From Azospirillum griseum (GTDB lineage: Bacteria > Pseudomonadota > Alphaproteobacteria > Azospirillales > Azospirillaceae), in NCBI RefSeq assembly GCF_003966125.1, contig NZ_RXMA01000036.1, positions 1 through 39,055 of the forward strand: a DNA stretch of 39,055 nucleotides, read 5' to 3'. Under the pieces are notes generated by a model. The model was given only the letters and a program-made list of their open reading frames with translations, was not told the origin of the DNA and did no database searches. Shown in pieces: positions 6,597-15,121 of the stretch (positions are counted from its first letter, which is position 1; each line of letters opens with the position of its first letter). The position numbers and the translations under genes were made by a program.

Positions 6597-7775
6597 TCAC
6601 TTCATCGGGCAGTCTTTGGCGTAGACGTCGCCATGGTCGGTGAAGACGGTGCCGATGATGCGGTTGGTCAGCATGCCCGACGCCTCGCGCACGACCTCAC
6701 GCTGGTAATAAGTCTGGATCGGGTAATGGTTGGTGTTGAAACGGAAGGCCCCGCGCACCGATTCGAACGGAGCCTTGCGCAGCGCGGCGCGCAGCGCGTC
6801 CTTGTCGGCCAGCTCGCCCCCCACCGCCGCCACCGCACCGCCGATCAGGCGCGCGGAATCATAGCTCTGCGCGGCGTAATAGGACGGGATGCGCCCGTAT
6901 TTGGCGCGGAAGGCGCTGACGAAGGCGCGGTTGGCCGGGTTGTCGAGATCCGGCGACCATTGCAGCGGGGCCTTGATGCCCAGCGCGGCGTCGCCGATGG
7001 CGGGCAAAATGTCCTGGTCGAAGCTGAAACCGGGGCCGGTCAACGGGATCTGGCCCAGCAACCCGGCCTGGTCGTACTGCTTCAGGAAATTGATGCCCAT
7101 GCCGCCGGGGTAGAAGATGAACACGCCGTCGGGCTTGGCCGCCTTCACCTGGGCGATCTCGGCGGCGTAGTCGAGCTGGCCGAAGGGGGTGTAGACCTCT
7201 CCCACCATCTCGCCCTTGAAGGCGCGCTTGAAGCCGGTGACGACGTCCTTGCCCGATGGGTAGTTCGGGGCCAGCGCGTAGACACGCTTGACGCCCTGCG
7301 CCTGGGCCGCCGCGCCCGCCGCCTCGCCGATGCTGTCCACCGGCCAGGACACGTTGAAGAAATACGGGCTGCACTGCGCCCCCGCCAGCGCCGAGGTTCC
7401 GGCGTTGGGGCTGATGAGGAAGACGTTGCCCCCCGCCAGCGTCGGCATCATCGCCAGCGCCAGATTCGACCAGATGATGCCGGTCACAAACGGAACCCGC
7501 TCCTTCTCGGTCATGCGGGCGGCGAGCGAAACCGCCACGTCGGGCTTTTGCTGGTCGTCGGCCTCGATCACCTGGGTGTCGAGACCGCCCAGCTTGCCCC
7601 CCGCCTGCTCGACCGCCAGGGCGAAGCCGTCGCGGATGTCGGTCCCGATCACCGCCCCCGGACCCGACAGGGTGGTGATGAGACCGATGCGCAGCGGCTC
7701 GGCGGACAGGGCCGGAACGGCGGACAGCGCCAGCGCGGCGGACAGCAACGGGGCGATGAGGCGGGCACGGATCAT
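6597..7775 (-). CDS. LivK-like periplasmic substrate-binding protein (copy 2)
   Basis: A 392-residue type I binding protein of the Peripla_BP_6/LivK group. The signal peptide is MIRARLIAPLLSAALALSAV with probable cleavage after ALSA. The mature part starts PLRIGLITTLSGPGA and contains IEADDQQKPDVAV and PGGMGINFLKQYDQAG, all shared with the next gene upstream. Two cysteines, in AGAQC near the middle and KDC at the C-terminus, are kept in both copies and might form a disulfide. ATG 7775 places the signal peptide at the N-terminus. The ligand is unknown; it could be an amino acid, an aromatic acid or an amide. Confidence 0.88.
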   Translation of the reverse strand: MIRARLIAPLLSAALALSAVPALSAEPLRIGLITTLSGPGAVIGTDIRDGFALAVEQAGGKLGGLDTQVIEADDQQKPDVAVSLAARMTEKERVPFVTGIIWSNLALAMMPTLAGGNVFLISPNAGTSALAGAQCSPYFFNVSWPVDSIGEAAGAAAQAQGVKRVYALAPNYPSGKDVVTGFKRAFKGEMVGEVYTPFGQLDYAAEIAQVKAAKPDGVFIFYPGGMGINFLKQYDQAGLLGQIPLTGPGFSFDQDILPAIGDAALGIKAPLQWSPDLDNPANRAFVSAFRAKYGRIPSYYAAQSYDSARLIGGAVAAVGGELADKDALRAALRKAPFESVRGAFRFNTNHYPIQTYYQREVVREASGMLTNRIIGTVFTDHGDVYAKDCPMK

Positions 7776-7815
7776 GGTGGCGTCACTCAAAGCAGGATGA
7801 AATCGTCGCAACGGT

Positions 7816-7840
7816 CCCTCTCCCGACAGGCGGGAGAGGG
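7816..7840. repeat. Perfect palindromic hairpin between the two livK-like genes
   Basis: CCCTCTCCCG (7816-7825) and CGGGAGAGGG (7831-7840) pair over 10 bases around a five-base loop. There is no T-tract on either side, so it is more likely an intercistronic REP-like repeat, mRNA stabiliser or attenuator than a full terminator. Such a site could raise the level of the upstream binding-protein mRNA relative to the rest of the operon. Confidence 0.6.
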
Positions 7841-7851
7841 ATGCAGCATCC

Positions 7852-9036
7852 TCACTTCATCGCGCAATCCTTGGCGTAGGCGTCGGCGTGGTCGGAGAAG
7901 ACCGTGCCCGCCAACTTGTTGGTGACGGCCCCGTCGGCCCCCTTCACCACTTCGCGCAGATAGATGTTCTGGATCGGGAACTGGTTGCTGTTCAGGCGGA
8001 AGGCCCCGCGCAGGCCGTCGAACTTGGCCGCCTTCATCGCGGCGCGCAGCTTGTCCTTGTCCTTCAGGTCGCCGTTCACGCCCTTCACCGCCGCGTCGAT
8101 CAGCAGCGCGGCGTCATAGCCCTGGGCGGCGTACATCGACGGCAGCCGGTTGAACTTCGCCTTGAAGTCGGCGACGAATTTGGCGTTGGCCGGGGTGGGC
8201 AGATCGGGCGACCATTGCGCCGAATTCTTCGCCCCCAGTGCCGCCTCGCCCACCGCCGCCAGAATGTCCTGGTCGAAGGAGAAGCCGGGGCCGAACAGCG
8301 GGGCCGCCGCCTTCAAGCCCGCCTGCTCATACTGCTTGATGAAGTTGATGCCCATGCCGCCGGGGTAGAAGGCGAACACCGCGTCCGGCGCGGCGGCCTT
8401 CACCTGCGCCAGTTCGGCGGCGTAATCGAGCTGGCCGACCTGAGTGTAGACCTCGCCCGCGACCGTGCCCTTGTAATAGCGCTTGAACCCCGCCAGCGAA
8501 TCCTTGCCCGCCGGGTAGTTCGGGGCCAGCAGATAGACCTTCTTGAAGCCGGAATCCTGAACGTGCTTGCCCATCGCCTCGTGGATGGTGTCGTTCTGGT
8601 AGGCGACGTTGAAGAAGTAAGGATTGCACTGGGCACCCGCCAGTTGCGACGGCCCGGCGTTGGGGCTGACGAACAGGGTCTGCCCGGCGGCCAGCGTCGG
8701 CATCATCGCCAAGGCCAGATTGGACCAGACGATGCCGGTGACGACGTTGACGCGGTCACGCTCGACCATGCGGTTGGCCAGACCGACGGCGACGTCGGGC
8801 TTTTGCTGGTCGTCGGCCTCGATGATCTGGGTGTCCTGCCCGCCCAGCTTGCCGCCGAGATGGCCGACCGCCAGCGCAAAGCCGTCGCGGATGTCGATGC
8901 CCAGCCCGGCCCCCGGACCCGACAGGGTGGTGATCATCCCGACCTTCAGCGGGTCGGCGAGAACCGGGGCGGAGGCCAACAGCGCGACGGCGGAGGTCAC
9001 GGCGAGAAGCGAACGGGTCACGGCCAAGCACGTCAT
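7852..9036 (-). CDS. LivK-like periplasmic substrate-binding protein (copy 1)
   Basis: A 394-residue paralogue of the following gene and the first gene of the liv cluster. The signal peptide runs from MTCLAVTRSLLAVTSAVALL to about ALA; the mature part begins DPLKVGMITTLSGPGAG. It shares IRDGFALAV, IEADDQQKPDVAV, AGAQCNPYFFNV and PGGMGINFIKQYEQAG with copy 2. ATG 9036 has an upstream AGGAGG; the longer open frame to 9228 runs into a tandem repeat and is not native. The pair suggests two ligand specificities served by one permease. Confidence 0.88.
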   Translation of the reverse strand: MTCLAVTRSLLAVTSAVALLASAPVLADPLKVGMITTLSGPGAGLGIDIRDGFALAVGHLGGKLGGQDTQIIEADDQQKPDVAVGLANRMVERDRVNVVTGIVWSNLALAMMPTLAAGQTLFVSPNAGPSQLAGAQCNPYFFNVAYQNDTIHEAMGKHVQDSGFKKVYLLAPNYPAGKDSLAGFKRYYKGTVAGEVYTQVGQLDYAAELAQVKAAAPDAVFAFYPGGMGINFIKQYEQAGLKAAAPLFGPGFSFDQDILAAVGEAALGAKNSAQWSPDLPTPANAKFVADFKAKFNRLPSMYAAQGYDAALLIDAAVKGVNGDLKDKDKLRAAMKAAKFDGLRGAFRLNSNQFPIQNIYLREVVKGADGAVTNKLAGTVFSDHADAYAKDCAMK

Positions 9037-9070
9037 GGGTGGTCCTGCCTCCTGGTTCAATGATGCGGGT

Positions 9071-9119
9071 CGATGATCGGGTGAGCGATGATCGGGTGGG
9101 CGATGATCGGGTGGGCGAT
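9071..9119. repeat. 15-bp tandem repeat upstream of the first livK-like gene
   Basis: The unit CGATGATCGGGTGRG occurs three times head to tail (9071-9085, 9086-9100, 9101-9115), followed by the start of a fourth, diverged unit (cgatgacgg). It lies 35-80 bases upstream of the start codon at 9036, within the likely promoter or leader of the liv cluster. Confidence 0.8.
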
Positions 9120-9139
9120 GACGGATCAGCGCCGAACAC

Positions 9140-9829
9140 TCATGCGGCGCGGCTCTGCGACGGGAAAACGGACGCCCCCGCCACGCGGCGGGCGTCGGCC
9201 CAGGCGCGCGCGGTGGTCGGACGCCCATCGGCGTCGATCAGGCCACGGGTGAACAACTCCTCGGCGTGGCGAATGAAGAAGGCGGCGGTGCTGGGCCGCT
9301 CCCAATGCTCCATCCAATTCTGTTCAAGAAAGGCGAGGACGCCGGGCTGGCCCAACTCCACCTCCCACAGCACGCCCAGCAGCGAGGTCTGCTGCTCCTC
9401 GTGCATGCAGTCTTCGAAGCACAGGCGCTTGTCGGCGCGGGCTTCCTTGCGGGCGGTGGTTTCGGGGCCGGGGCCAAGGCCGTAATCGATCAGGCTGCGG
9501 CGTTCGGGGGCGGCGCACAGCCAGTGCGTCACCTCATGCACGATCACCGTCGCCTCCACATCGGTGCGGATGACCTTGCCGTCCCACATGAAGGACCGGC
9601 TGGGCGGCTCGTCCAGCGTGTCGATGCCGTGGGCGTGCGCCAGCGCGACCGCTGCGGCCCGATGCTCGGGGGTGTCCACCCCGCCGCCCGGCTCGTCCGC
9701 CGGTCGGACCGGCCAGGTGGCGGCGATGCGGCGGAACACGGCCAACGGCACGGGATGGTCGGCCAGATGCGCGGCGAACGCCGCGATGGCCACCGGCATG
9801 TCATCAGGAGCGATGGGGGAGAGGATCAT
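9140..9829 (-). CDS. EpmC-like (elongation factor P hydroxylase family) HExxH protein
   Basis: The 229-residue product contains HEVTHW (H98, E99, H102) followed by the pattern APERRSLIDYG. This closely resembles the HExxHW...RRELVDFG layout of EpmC/YfcM, the hydroxylase that finishes modification of lysylated EF-P. A later acidic segment, CMHEEQQTSLLG, matches the EpmC region that supplies further metal ligands. The family call rests on motif resemblance only. The EF-P modification genes epmA and epmB and efp itself are not in the window, so the target is unproven; a zinc-metallopeptidase-like protein is the alternative. ATG 9829 starts MILSPI. Confidence 0.55.
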   Translation of the reverse strand: MILSPIAPDDMPVAIAAFAAHLADHPVPLAVFRRIAATWPVRPADEPGGGVDTPEHRAAAVALAHAHGIDTLDEPPSRSFMWDGKVIRTDVEATVIVHEVTHWLCAAPERRSLIDYGLGPGPETTARKEARADKRLCFEDCMHEEQQTSLLGVLWEVELGQPGVLAFLEQNWMEHWERPSTAAFFIRHAEELFTRGLIDADGRPTTARAWADARRVAGASVFPSQSRAA

Positions 9830-9937
9830 GCCGTGTATGTGCCGAACCGCACCGCGCGGTGCAAGGGGAAACCGCGCCCCACGTCCCCCCTCGCACAGCC
9901 CTGCGCCACCGTCCGCGCCGCCTGTGATCCGCGCCGC

Positions 9938-11947
9938 TTACGCCGCCCGCATGTCGCTGAGGAAGCGCGACACGAAGCCGCGCAGGTCCTCCGCCTCGTG
10001 GTTCAGCCCGTCGGCGGCGGTCAGCACCTCGCGCGAGGCTTCGCCGGTGGAGCTGGCCGCTTCCGACACGCCCGCGATGTTGCCCGACACCTCCTGCGTG
10101 CCGCGCGCGGCCTGCTGGACGTTGCGGCTGATCTCCTTGGTCGCGGTCCCCTGCTCCTCCACCGACGCGGCGATGGCGGCGGAGATGTGGTTGATCTCGT
10201 CGATCACCCGCGCGATGTCGGCGATGGCGGCGGCGGCCTCGCGGCTGACCTGCTGGATGCTGGTGATCTGGTTGCCGATGTCCTCGGTCGCCTTGGCGGT
10301 CTGGTTGGCGAGGTTCTTGACCTCGCTGGCCACCACGGCAAAGCCCTTGCCCGCCTCCCCGGCGCGCGCCGCTTCAATGGTGGCGTTCAGCGCCAGAAGA
10401 TTGGTTTGGCTGGCGATGTCGTTGATGAGCTGCACCACCTCGCCGATGCGCTGGGCGGCGTCGACCAGACCGCGCACCGTGCTGTCGGTCTTCTGGGCGG
10501 TGGCGACCGCCTGCCCGGCGATGCGCGCGCTGTCGGCGACCTGACGGCCGATCTCGGCGATGGAAGAGGCCAGCTCCTCGGTCGCGGCGGCCACGGTTTC
10601 CACATTGCCGGTCGCCTCGTTGGAAGCGGTGGCGACGGCGTCGGCCTGCCGGGTGGTCTGTTCGGCGGTGGCCGACATGGTTTGCGCGGTGGCCTGCAAC
10701 TGGGTCGCCGCCGCCGACACCCGGCCCAGCGCGGTCAGCACCAGCCGGTCGAACTCCTGCGTCAGCCGGTCGATGCGCTCGCCCCGCGCGCGGCGCGCCT
10801 CGTGCTCGGCGTTCTGGGCGGCGGCCATGCGGTCGCTCTCGATCAGGCTGTCCTTGAAGATGGCCAGCGCCTTGGCCATGCCGCCGATCTCGTCGGCGCG
10901 ATCCAGGCCGGGAATCTCGACCGTGCGATCGCCGCCCGCCAGCCGGGTCATCCGGTCGGTCATCGCCACCACCGGGCGGGACAGGCCGCGCCCGATCAGA
11001 ACCGCCGTCAGCAGCCCCAGCGCCGCCGCCGCCAGCGAGGCCACGATCATGATCTGGCGGTATTGGCTGATGGACTCGTCGGCCTGTTCACCCAAGGCGC
11101 GCTGTTCGGTGACGCTGGCGATGGTGAGTTGCTGGGCCTCCTGCGCGATGGCGGTGCCGACCGGCAGCAGAACCTCGCGCACCAGCCGGTCGCGCCCGGT
11201 CGTTGCCTCCACCATGCGGTTGAAGGTGGTGATGTAGACGCGCAGCATGGCGGTGTAGGACATCGCCAGCTTGCGGCGGTCGAAATCGGTCAGTTTGGCC
11301 ATCATCGCGGCCCCCCGGCTCGACGCGTCGGTGAATTGCGAGCGGGTCTGGCTGGCCAGCTGCGGCGTGCCGTCCACGCTGAAACGGGCGGCGGTGATTC
11401 GGGCGGCCAGCATGTGGCGCAGCGCCATGCCCGCCAAATAGGCGGCGTCGGCGTCCCCGGCGGAACTGGCGCTGTCCATGATGGTGTCCAGCGCGGTTTC
11501 CAGGCGCGGCCCGATTTCCGCCAGATCGGCGGCTTCCTTGGCGCGCTGCTCCTGGAACTCCATCACCTTGGCGAAGGCGTCCTGATACTGGGCGATTTCC
11601 TCGGCCATGTGATCGACGGTGGCGAGCAGTGCCGGATCGGTGAACAGCCCGCGCGCCTGCGTGATGGCGGCAGCGGCCTCCCCCGCCTGCTGGCGCACGG
11701 CCTGACCGACCGCCTCCTCCCCGTTCAACAGAAAGGCGGTGGCCTTCAGCCGCATGTTCAGCATCAGCGCCTCGATCCGGCCCAGCGCGTTGGTCTGCTG
11801 GCCCAACCGGCCATAGGTCTGCACGGTTCCCGCCGATTCCGACAGGGCAACGACGCCGATGCCCCCGACCAGCATGAGAAACACCAGAATCCCGGCGCTC
11901 GACGCGGTGATCTTGGCACCGACACTCAGACGATTGAACAGGTTCAT
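9938..11947 (-). CDS. Methyl-accepting chemotaxis protein
   Basis: A 669-residue transmembrane chemoreceptor that should signal to CheA/CheW. There is a membrane segment at about residues 14-36, a long helical periplasmic domain (about 37-298), a second membrane segment (about 299-319), a HAMP domain (about 320-372, with RPVVAMTDRM and DEIGGMAKAL) and a C-terminal signalling domain. The hairpin tip has LNATIEAARAGEAGKGFAVV and the EVKNLANQT segment. The all-helical sensor domain resembles helical-bundle ligand-binding domains, but the ligand is unknown. It stands alone, with no che genes nearby, and its promoter faces the glycosyltransferase operon. Confidence 0.95.
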   Translation of the reverse strand: MNLFNRLSVGAKITASSAGILVFLMLVGGIGVVALSESAGTVQTYGRLGQQTNALGRIEALMLNMRLKATAFLLNGEEAVGQAVRQQAGEAAAAITQARGLFTDPALLATVDHMAEEIAQYQDAFAKVMEFQEQRAKEAADLAEIGPRLETALDTIMDSASSAGDADAAYLAGMALRHMLAARITAARFSVDGTPQLASQTRSQFTDASSRGAAMMAKLTDFDRRKLAMSYTAMLRVYITTFNRMVEATTGRDRLVREVLLPVGTAIAQEAQQLTIASVTEQRALGEQADESISQYRQIMIVASLAAAALGLLTAVLIGRGLSRPVVAMTDRMTRLAGGDRTVEIPGLDRADEIGGMAKALAIFKDSLIESDRMAAAQNAEHEARRARGERIDRLTQEFDRLVLTALGRVSAAATQLQATAQTMSATAEQTTRQADAVATASNEATGNVETVAAATEELASSIAEIGRQVADSARIAGQAVATAQKTDSTVRGLVDAAQRIGEVVQLINDIASQTNLLALNATIEAARAGEAGKGFAVVASEVKNLANQTAKATEDIGNQITSIQQVSREAAAAIADIARVIDEINHISAAIAASVEEQGTATKEISRNVQQAARGTQEVSGNIAGVSEAASSTGEASREVLTAADGLNHEAEDLRGFVSRFLSDMRAA

Positions 11948-12349
11948 GGCGACAGACCTCCATCGGCAAGGGCGTCGGCAGAAACGCTCGGCTGTGAACG
12001 AACGAAAAATTGCCGCGTGAAACAGGACAGCCCGCGTTCACAATTACACAAAGCGTGCCACACACCAGCGTATGGTCCTTCCAACCTGCACAAGCCTCGG
12101 CAGGCTACGGGAAACCGCCATGTTCCCCGCGATGGAATAAAGCGCTAACAAGGGTGTTGACCCATGCGGCAGCACCGCGTTCGCCCAAAGGCGCGCCAAC
12201 CGGCGTTTTTTTGGGCATTTGCGCCAGAAAGAGGGCGTTTTGAAGAATCCTATGGAACGTGATATACGCCAAAGGGCGCAGTGGTCCGCCGGAACCACCG
12301 CCCGTTTCGCTTCGTTCCGGCGCGTGATGCACTGATACGACGGCTGGCC
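11948..12349. other. Divergent intergenic region with CGCC-N4-GGCG palindromes
   Basis: This 402-base region separates the chemoreceptor (-) from the glycosyltransferases (+). No gene is supported in it. It holds three copies of CGCC-N4-GGCG: 12182-12193, 12194-12205 (directly adjacent) and 12267-12278. The second is followed by seven Ts (12206-12212) and could work as a short terminator for something transcribed rightward from about 12000. The third overlaps the expected transcription start of the glycosyltransferase promoter. Confidence 0.5.
12240..12268 (+). promoter_or_regulatory. Probable housekeeping-sigma promoter for the glycosyltransferase operon
   Basis: TTGAAG (12240-12245) and TATACG (12263-12268) are separated by exactly 17 bases, giving a reasonable sigma-70-type promoter about 80 bases upstream of the start at 12350. 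A CGCC-N4-GGCG palindrome begins within the -10 element. Confidence 0.45.
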
Positions 12350-13402
12350 ATGCCCATTTCCGACGCGCCCGTTGCGGCCACCCCGACCGCTGGCGGCGAA
12401 CCGGCCCGCCGCTGCAACCGGCCGAGCCATCCCCGCCTGTCGGTGGTGATCCCCTTCTACAACGAAGGCCCCAACATCGCCGCCCTGTTCGCCCGGCTGG
12501 TTCCGGCGCTGGACGGGCTGGGGGTGGGGTGGGAGGTGGTGTGCGTCAACGACGGCAGCCGCGACGACACGCTCGACCGACTGCTGGACGTTCACGATGC
12601 CGATCCCCGGATCAAGGTCGTCGATCTGTCGCGCAATTTCGGCAAGGAGCTGGCGCTGTCCGCCGGGCTGTCCCACACCACCGGCGATGCCGTGGTCCCG
12701 ATGGACGCCGATTTGCAGCACCCGCCCGAACTGCTGCCCGCCTTTCTCGACAAATGGCGCGAGGGGTACGACGTGGTTGTCGCCGTCCGCCACGCCCGCG
12801 TCGGGCAAAGCCTGAAACACCGGCTGTTCGCCCGTATGTTTTACTGGGTGTTCGACCATCTGTCCGAAATCAAGCTGCCGCGCGAGGTGGGCGACTTCCG
12901 CCTGATGGACCGCAAGGTGGTGGACGTCATCAACCGGATGCCGGAGCGCACGCGCTTCATGAAGGGCATCTTCGCCTGGGTCGGTTTCCGTCAGGCCGCG
13001 ATCCCCTATCACCAGGGCGAACGCGCGGGCGGCGACACCAAATGGGGCTTCCTGAAGCTGCTGCGCCTGTCCTTCGACGGGTTGACCGCCTTTTCCACCT
13101 TTCCCCTGCGGGTGTGGAGTCTGGTCGGCATGGCGGTGTCGGGGGTGGCCTTCGTCTACATCCTGATCCGCCTGATCCGCACGCTGGTCCACGGCATCGA
13201 CGTGCCCGGCTATGAATCGCTGCTGGTCGCCGTGCTGTTCCTGGGCGGCTTGCAGCTCATCACGCTGGGCATCATCGGCGATTATCTGGGCCGCGTCTTT
13301 GCCGAGGTGAAGGGCCGCCCGCTCTTCATCATCCGTTCGGCCCACGGCTTCACCCCGGAGGATGGCGTGGGCGAACCGCCGCGCCGGGGACGCGCGCCAT
13401 GA
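12350..13402 (+). CDS. Family 2 glycosyltransferase, DPM1/GtrB-like
   Basis: The 350-residue protein has a GT-A domain opening with SVVIPFYNEGPNI, then VNDGSRDDT, and the metal-binding DADLQ at about 119-123. Two C-terminal membrane helices follow (around VWSLVGMAVSGVAFVYILI and LLVAVLFLGGLQLITLGII). This is the architecture of enzymes that load a sugar onto undecaprenyl or dolichyl phosphate at the inner membrane. The product would feed the GT-C enzyme encoded next, whose ATG overlaps this stop in an ATGA. ATG 12350 is chosen; the frame stays open upstream with no ribosome-binding site. The transferred sugar cannot be read from sequence. Confidence 0.85.
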   Translation: MPISDAPVAATPTAGGEPARRCNRPSHPRLSVVIPFYNEGPNIAALFARLVPALDGLGVGWEVVCVNDGSRDDTLDRLLDVHDADPRIKVVDLSRNFGKELALSAGLSHTTGDAVVPMDADLQHPPELLPAFLDKWREGYDVVVAVRHARVGQSLKHRLFARMFYWVFDHLSEIKLPREVGDFRLMDRKVVDVINRMPERTRFMKGIFAWVGFRQAAIPYHQGERAGGDTKWGFLKLLRLSFDGLTAFSTFPLRVWSLVGMAVSGVAFVYILIRLIRTLVHGIDVPGYESLLVAVLFLGGLQLITLGIIGDYLGRVFAEVKGRPLFIIRSAHGFTPEDGVGEPPRRGRAP

Positions 13403-15087
13403 ATTACCATGTCCGGCTGCGCGGGGCGCTGACCGAGGCGGCGGAACCGCTCTCCCCCCGCGCGCCCCGGCGCGACGGCGCGCTGTGGGACGATCTGACC
13501 CGCGCGCTGCTGCTGGGCGTGCTGGTTCTGGCCGCGCTGACCTTCCTGTCCTATGGAATCAGCACGGACGAGGAGGTGCAGCACATCTACGGCAAGAAGC
13601 TGCTGTCCTATTACCTCAGCGGCTTTCAGGACCGTTCCGCCTTCCATTTCAAGGATCTCTACCTCTATGGCGGGTTGTTCGATCTGGTGACGGCGGTGCT
13701 CGTCCCGATCTCCCCCTTTGAAGAGTATGAGACGCGCCATCTGCTGTGTTCGCTGGTCGGCGTGCTGGGCATCGCCGGGACCTGGCGTTACACCCGCCTG
13801 CTGGCCGGGCCGCGCGCCGGTTTCATCGCGGCGGCCCTGCTGACGCTGAGCGGCGTCTATTACGGCGCGATGTTCAACAACACCAAGGATGTGCCCTTTG
13901 CGGCGGGCATGGTGTGGACGCTCTATTTCGCCACCCGCATCCTGATCCAACTGCCCAAGCCCAGCCGCAGCGCGGTGTTGAAATTCGGTCTGGTGCTGGG
14001 GCTGACGCTGGCGATCCGGGTGGGGGCGGTGCTGGCCGGATTCTATCTGGCCGTCGCCATGCTGCTGCATTTCGCCCTGGTCGCCCGGCAGGAGGGGATC
14101 CGCTGGGTGCTGCACGACACCCGTCTGTCCTTCGTCGCGCTGTTGCCCGCCATTCCCGTCGCCTACGCCATCATGGCCTTTTTCTGGCCCTGGGCGGTGC
14201 AAAAGCCGCTGAACCCGCTGGAGGCGTTGCAGGTCGTCTCGCATTTCCCCATCGACATCCAGACGCTGTTCATGGGGCAGATGGTCCATTCCAACGACCC
14301 GCCGATTCTCTATCTGCCGGTCTATCTGGCGGTGAAGCTGCCGGAAGCGGTGCTGGTCGGGGTGGCGGCGGCGCTGCTGCTGTCGGCCGTCTGGCTGCTG
14401 CGCGGCGGGCTGCGGCGGACGGGGGCCTTCACGGCGGTGCGTTATCTGCCGCTGGCGCTGTCGGCCTTTCTGCCGATCCTGCTGTTCATGCTGATGCGCC
14501 CGTCGGTCTACAACGGCATCCGTCATTTCCTGTTCCTGGTCCCGCCGATGGTGGTGATGGCGGCCATCGCCGCCGATCGGCTGTGGGCGATTTCGGAACG
14601 CGGCGGCCGCGCCTTCGGTCAATGGTTCGCCTCGGCGATGACCGTCATCGCCGTGGTCTACGCCTGGCAGCTCGGGACCATGCACCCGAACCAGTATGTC
14701 TATTACAACCAGTTCATCGGCGGCGTGCGCGGGGCCGACGGCCAATATGAGCTGGATTACTGGGGCAACTCCCTGCACGAAGCCTTGCAGGAGCTGATCG
14801 AGTTCGTGGAGCGCGAGAACGACGGCCACGCCCCGCCGCGCCAATACACGCTGACCGTCTGCGGCAACACGCTGGCGGTGCGGTTCGAGCTGCCGCCCTG
14901 GCTGAAGCTGGTCAACGGCATCGAACCGGATTGGCGCAAGGCCGATTTCTTCCTGGCCTTCACCCAGGTCAAGCGCTGTCCATCGCTGCTGGACGGCCAC
15001 CCGATCTTTGAGATCGCGGCGGACGACGTGCCGCTGTCCATCGTCAAGGACCGCCGCCCACCCGCCGCCGCCATCCCGACGGAGTGA
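13399..15087 (+). CDS. GT-C glycosyltransferase (family 39/ArnT-like, polyprenol-sugar dependent)
   Basis: A 562-residue multi-span membrane protein. After the first helix (LLLGVLVLAALTFLSYGI) comes an acidic STDEEVQ loop, the position of the catalytic Asp/Glu in PMT and ArnT enzymes, followed by YLYGGLFDL and FNNTKDVPFAAGM. A soluble C-terminal part includes MHPNQYVYYNQFIGG. Such enzymes take a sugar from a polyprenyl-phosphate donor on the periplasmic side and attach it to lipid A, a polysaccharide or a protein. Translational coupling to the GT2 gene makes the two a donor-maker/transferase pair. The acceptor is unknown. Confidence 0.8.
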   Translation: MNYHVRLRGALTEAAEPLSPRAPRRDGALWDDLTRALLLGVLVLAALTFLSYGISTDEEVQHIYGKKLLSYYLSGFQDRSAFHFKDLYLYGGLFDLVTAVLVPISPFEEYETRHLLCSLVGVLGIAGTWRYTRLLAGPRAGFIAAALLTLSGVYYGAMFNNTKDVPFAAGMVWTLYFATRILIQLPKPSRSAVLKFGLVLGLTLAIRVGAVLAGFYLAVAMLLHFALVARQEGIRWVLHDTRLSFVALLPAIPVAYAIMAFFWPWAVQKPLNPLEALQVVSHFPIDIQTLFMGQMVHSNDPPILYLPVYLAVKLPEAVLVGVAAALLLSAVWLLRGGLRRTGAFTAVRYLPLALSAFLPILLFMLMRPSVYNGIRHFLFLVPPMVVMAAIAADRLWAISERGGRAFGQWFASAMTVIAVVYAWQLGTMHPNQYVYYNQFIGGVRGADGQYELDYWGNSLHEALQELIEFVERENDGHAPPRQYTLTVCGNTLAVRFELPPWLKLVNGIEPDWRKADFFLAFTQVKRCPSLLDGHPIFEIAADDVPLSIVKDRRPPAAAIPTE

Positions 15088-15121
15088 GCCGCCGCCCGGC
15101 GTTCCCGGCCCGCCTCACGCC

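Noticed and set aside
9266..12148. 960-codon open frame on the plus strand across the chemoreceptor gene
   Set aside because: It is the antisense of the methyl-accepting protein and its neighbour; low-complexity Gly/His/Arg composition and no family.
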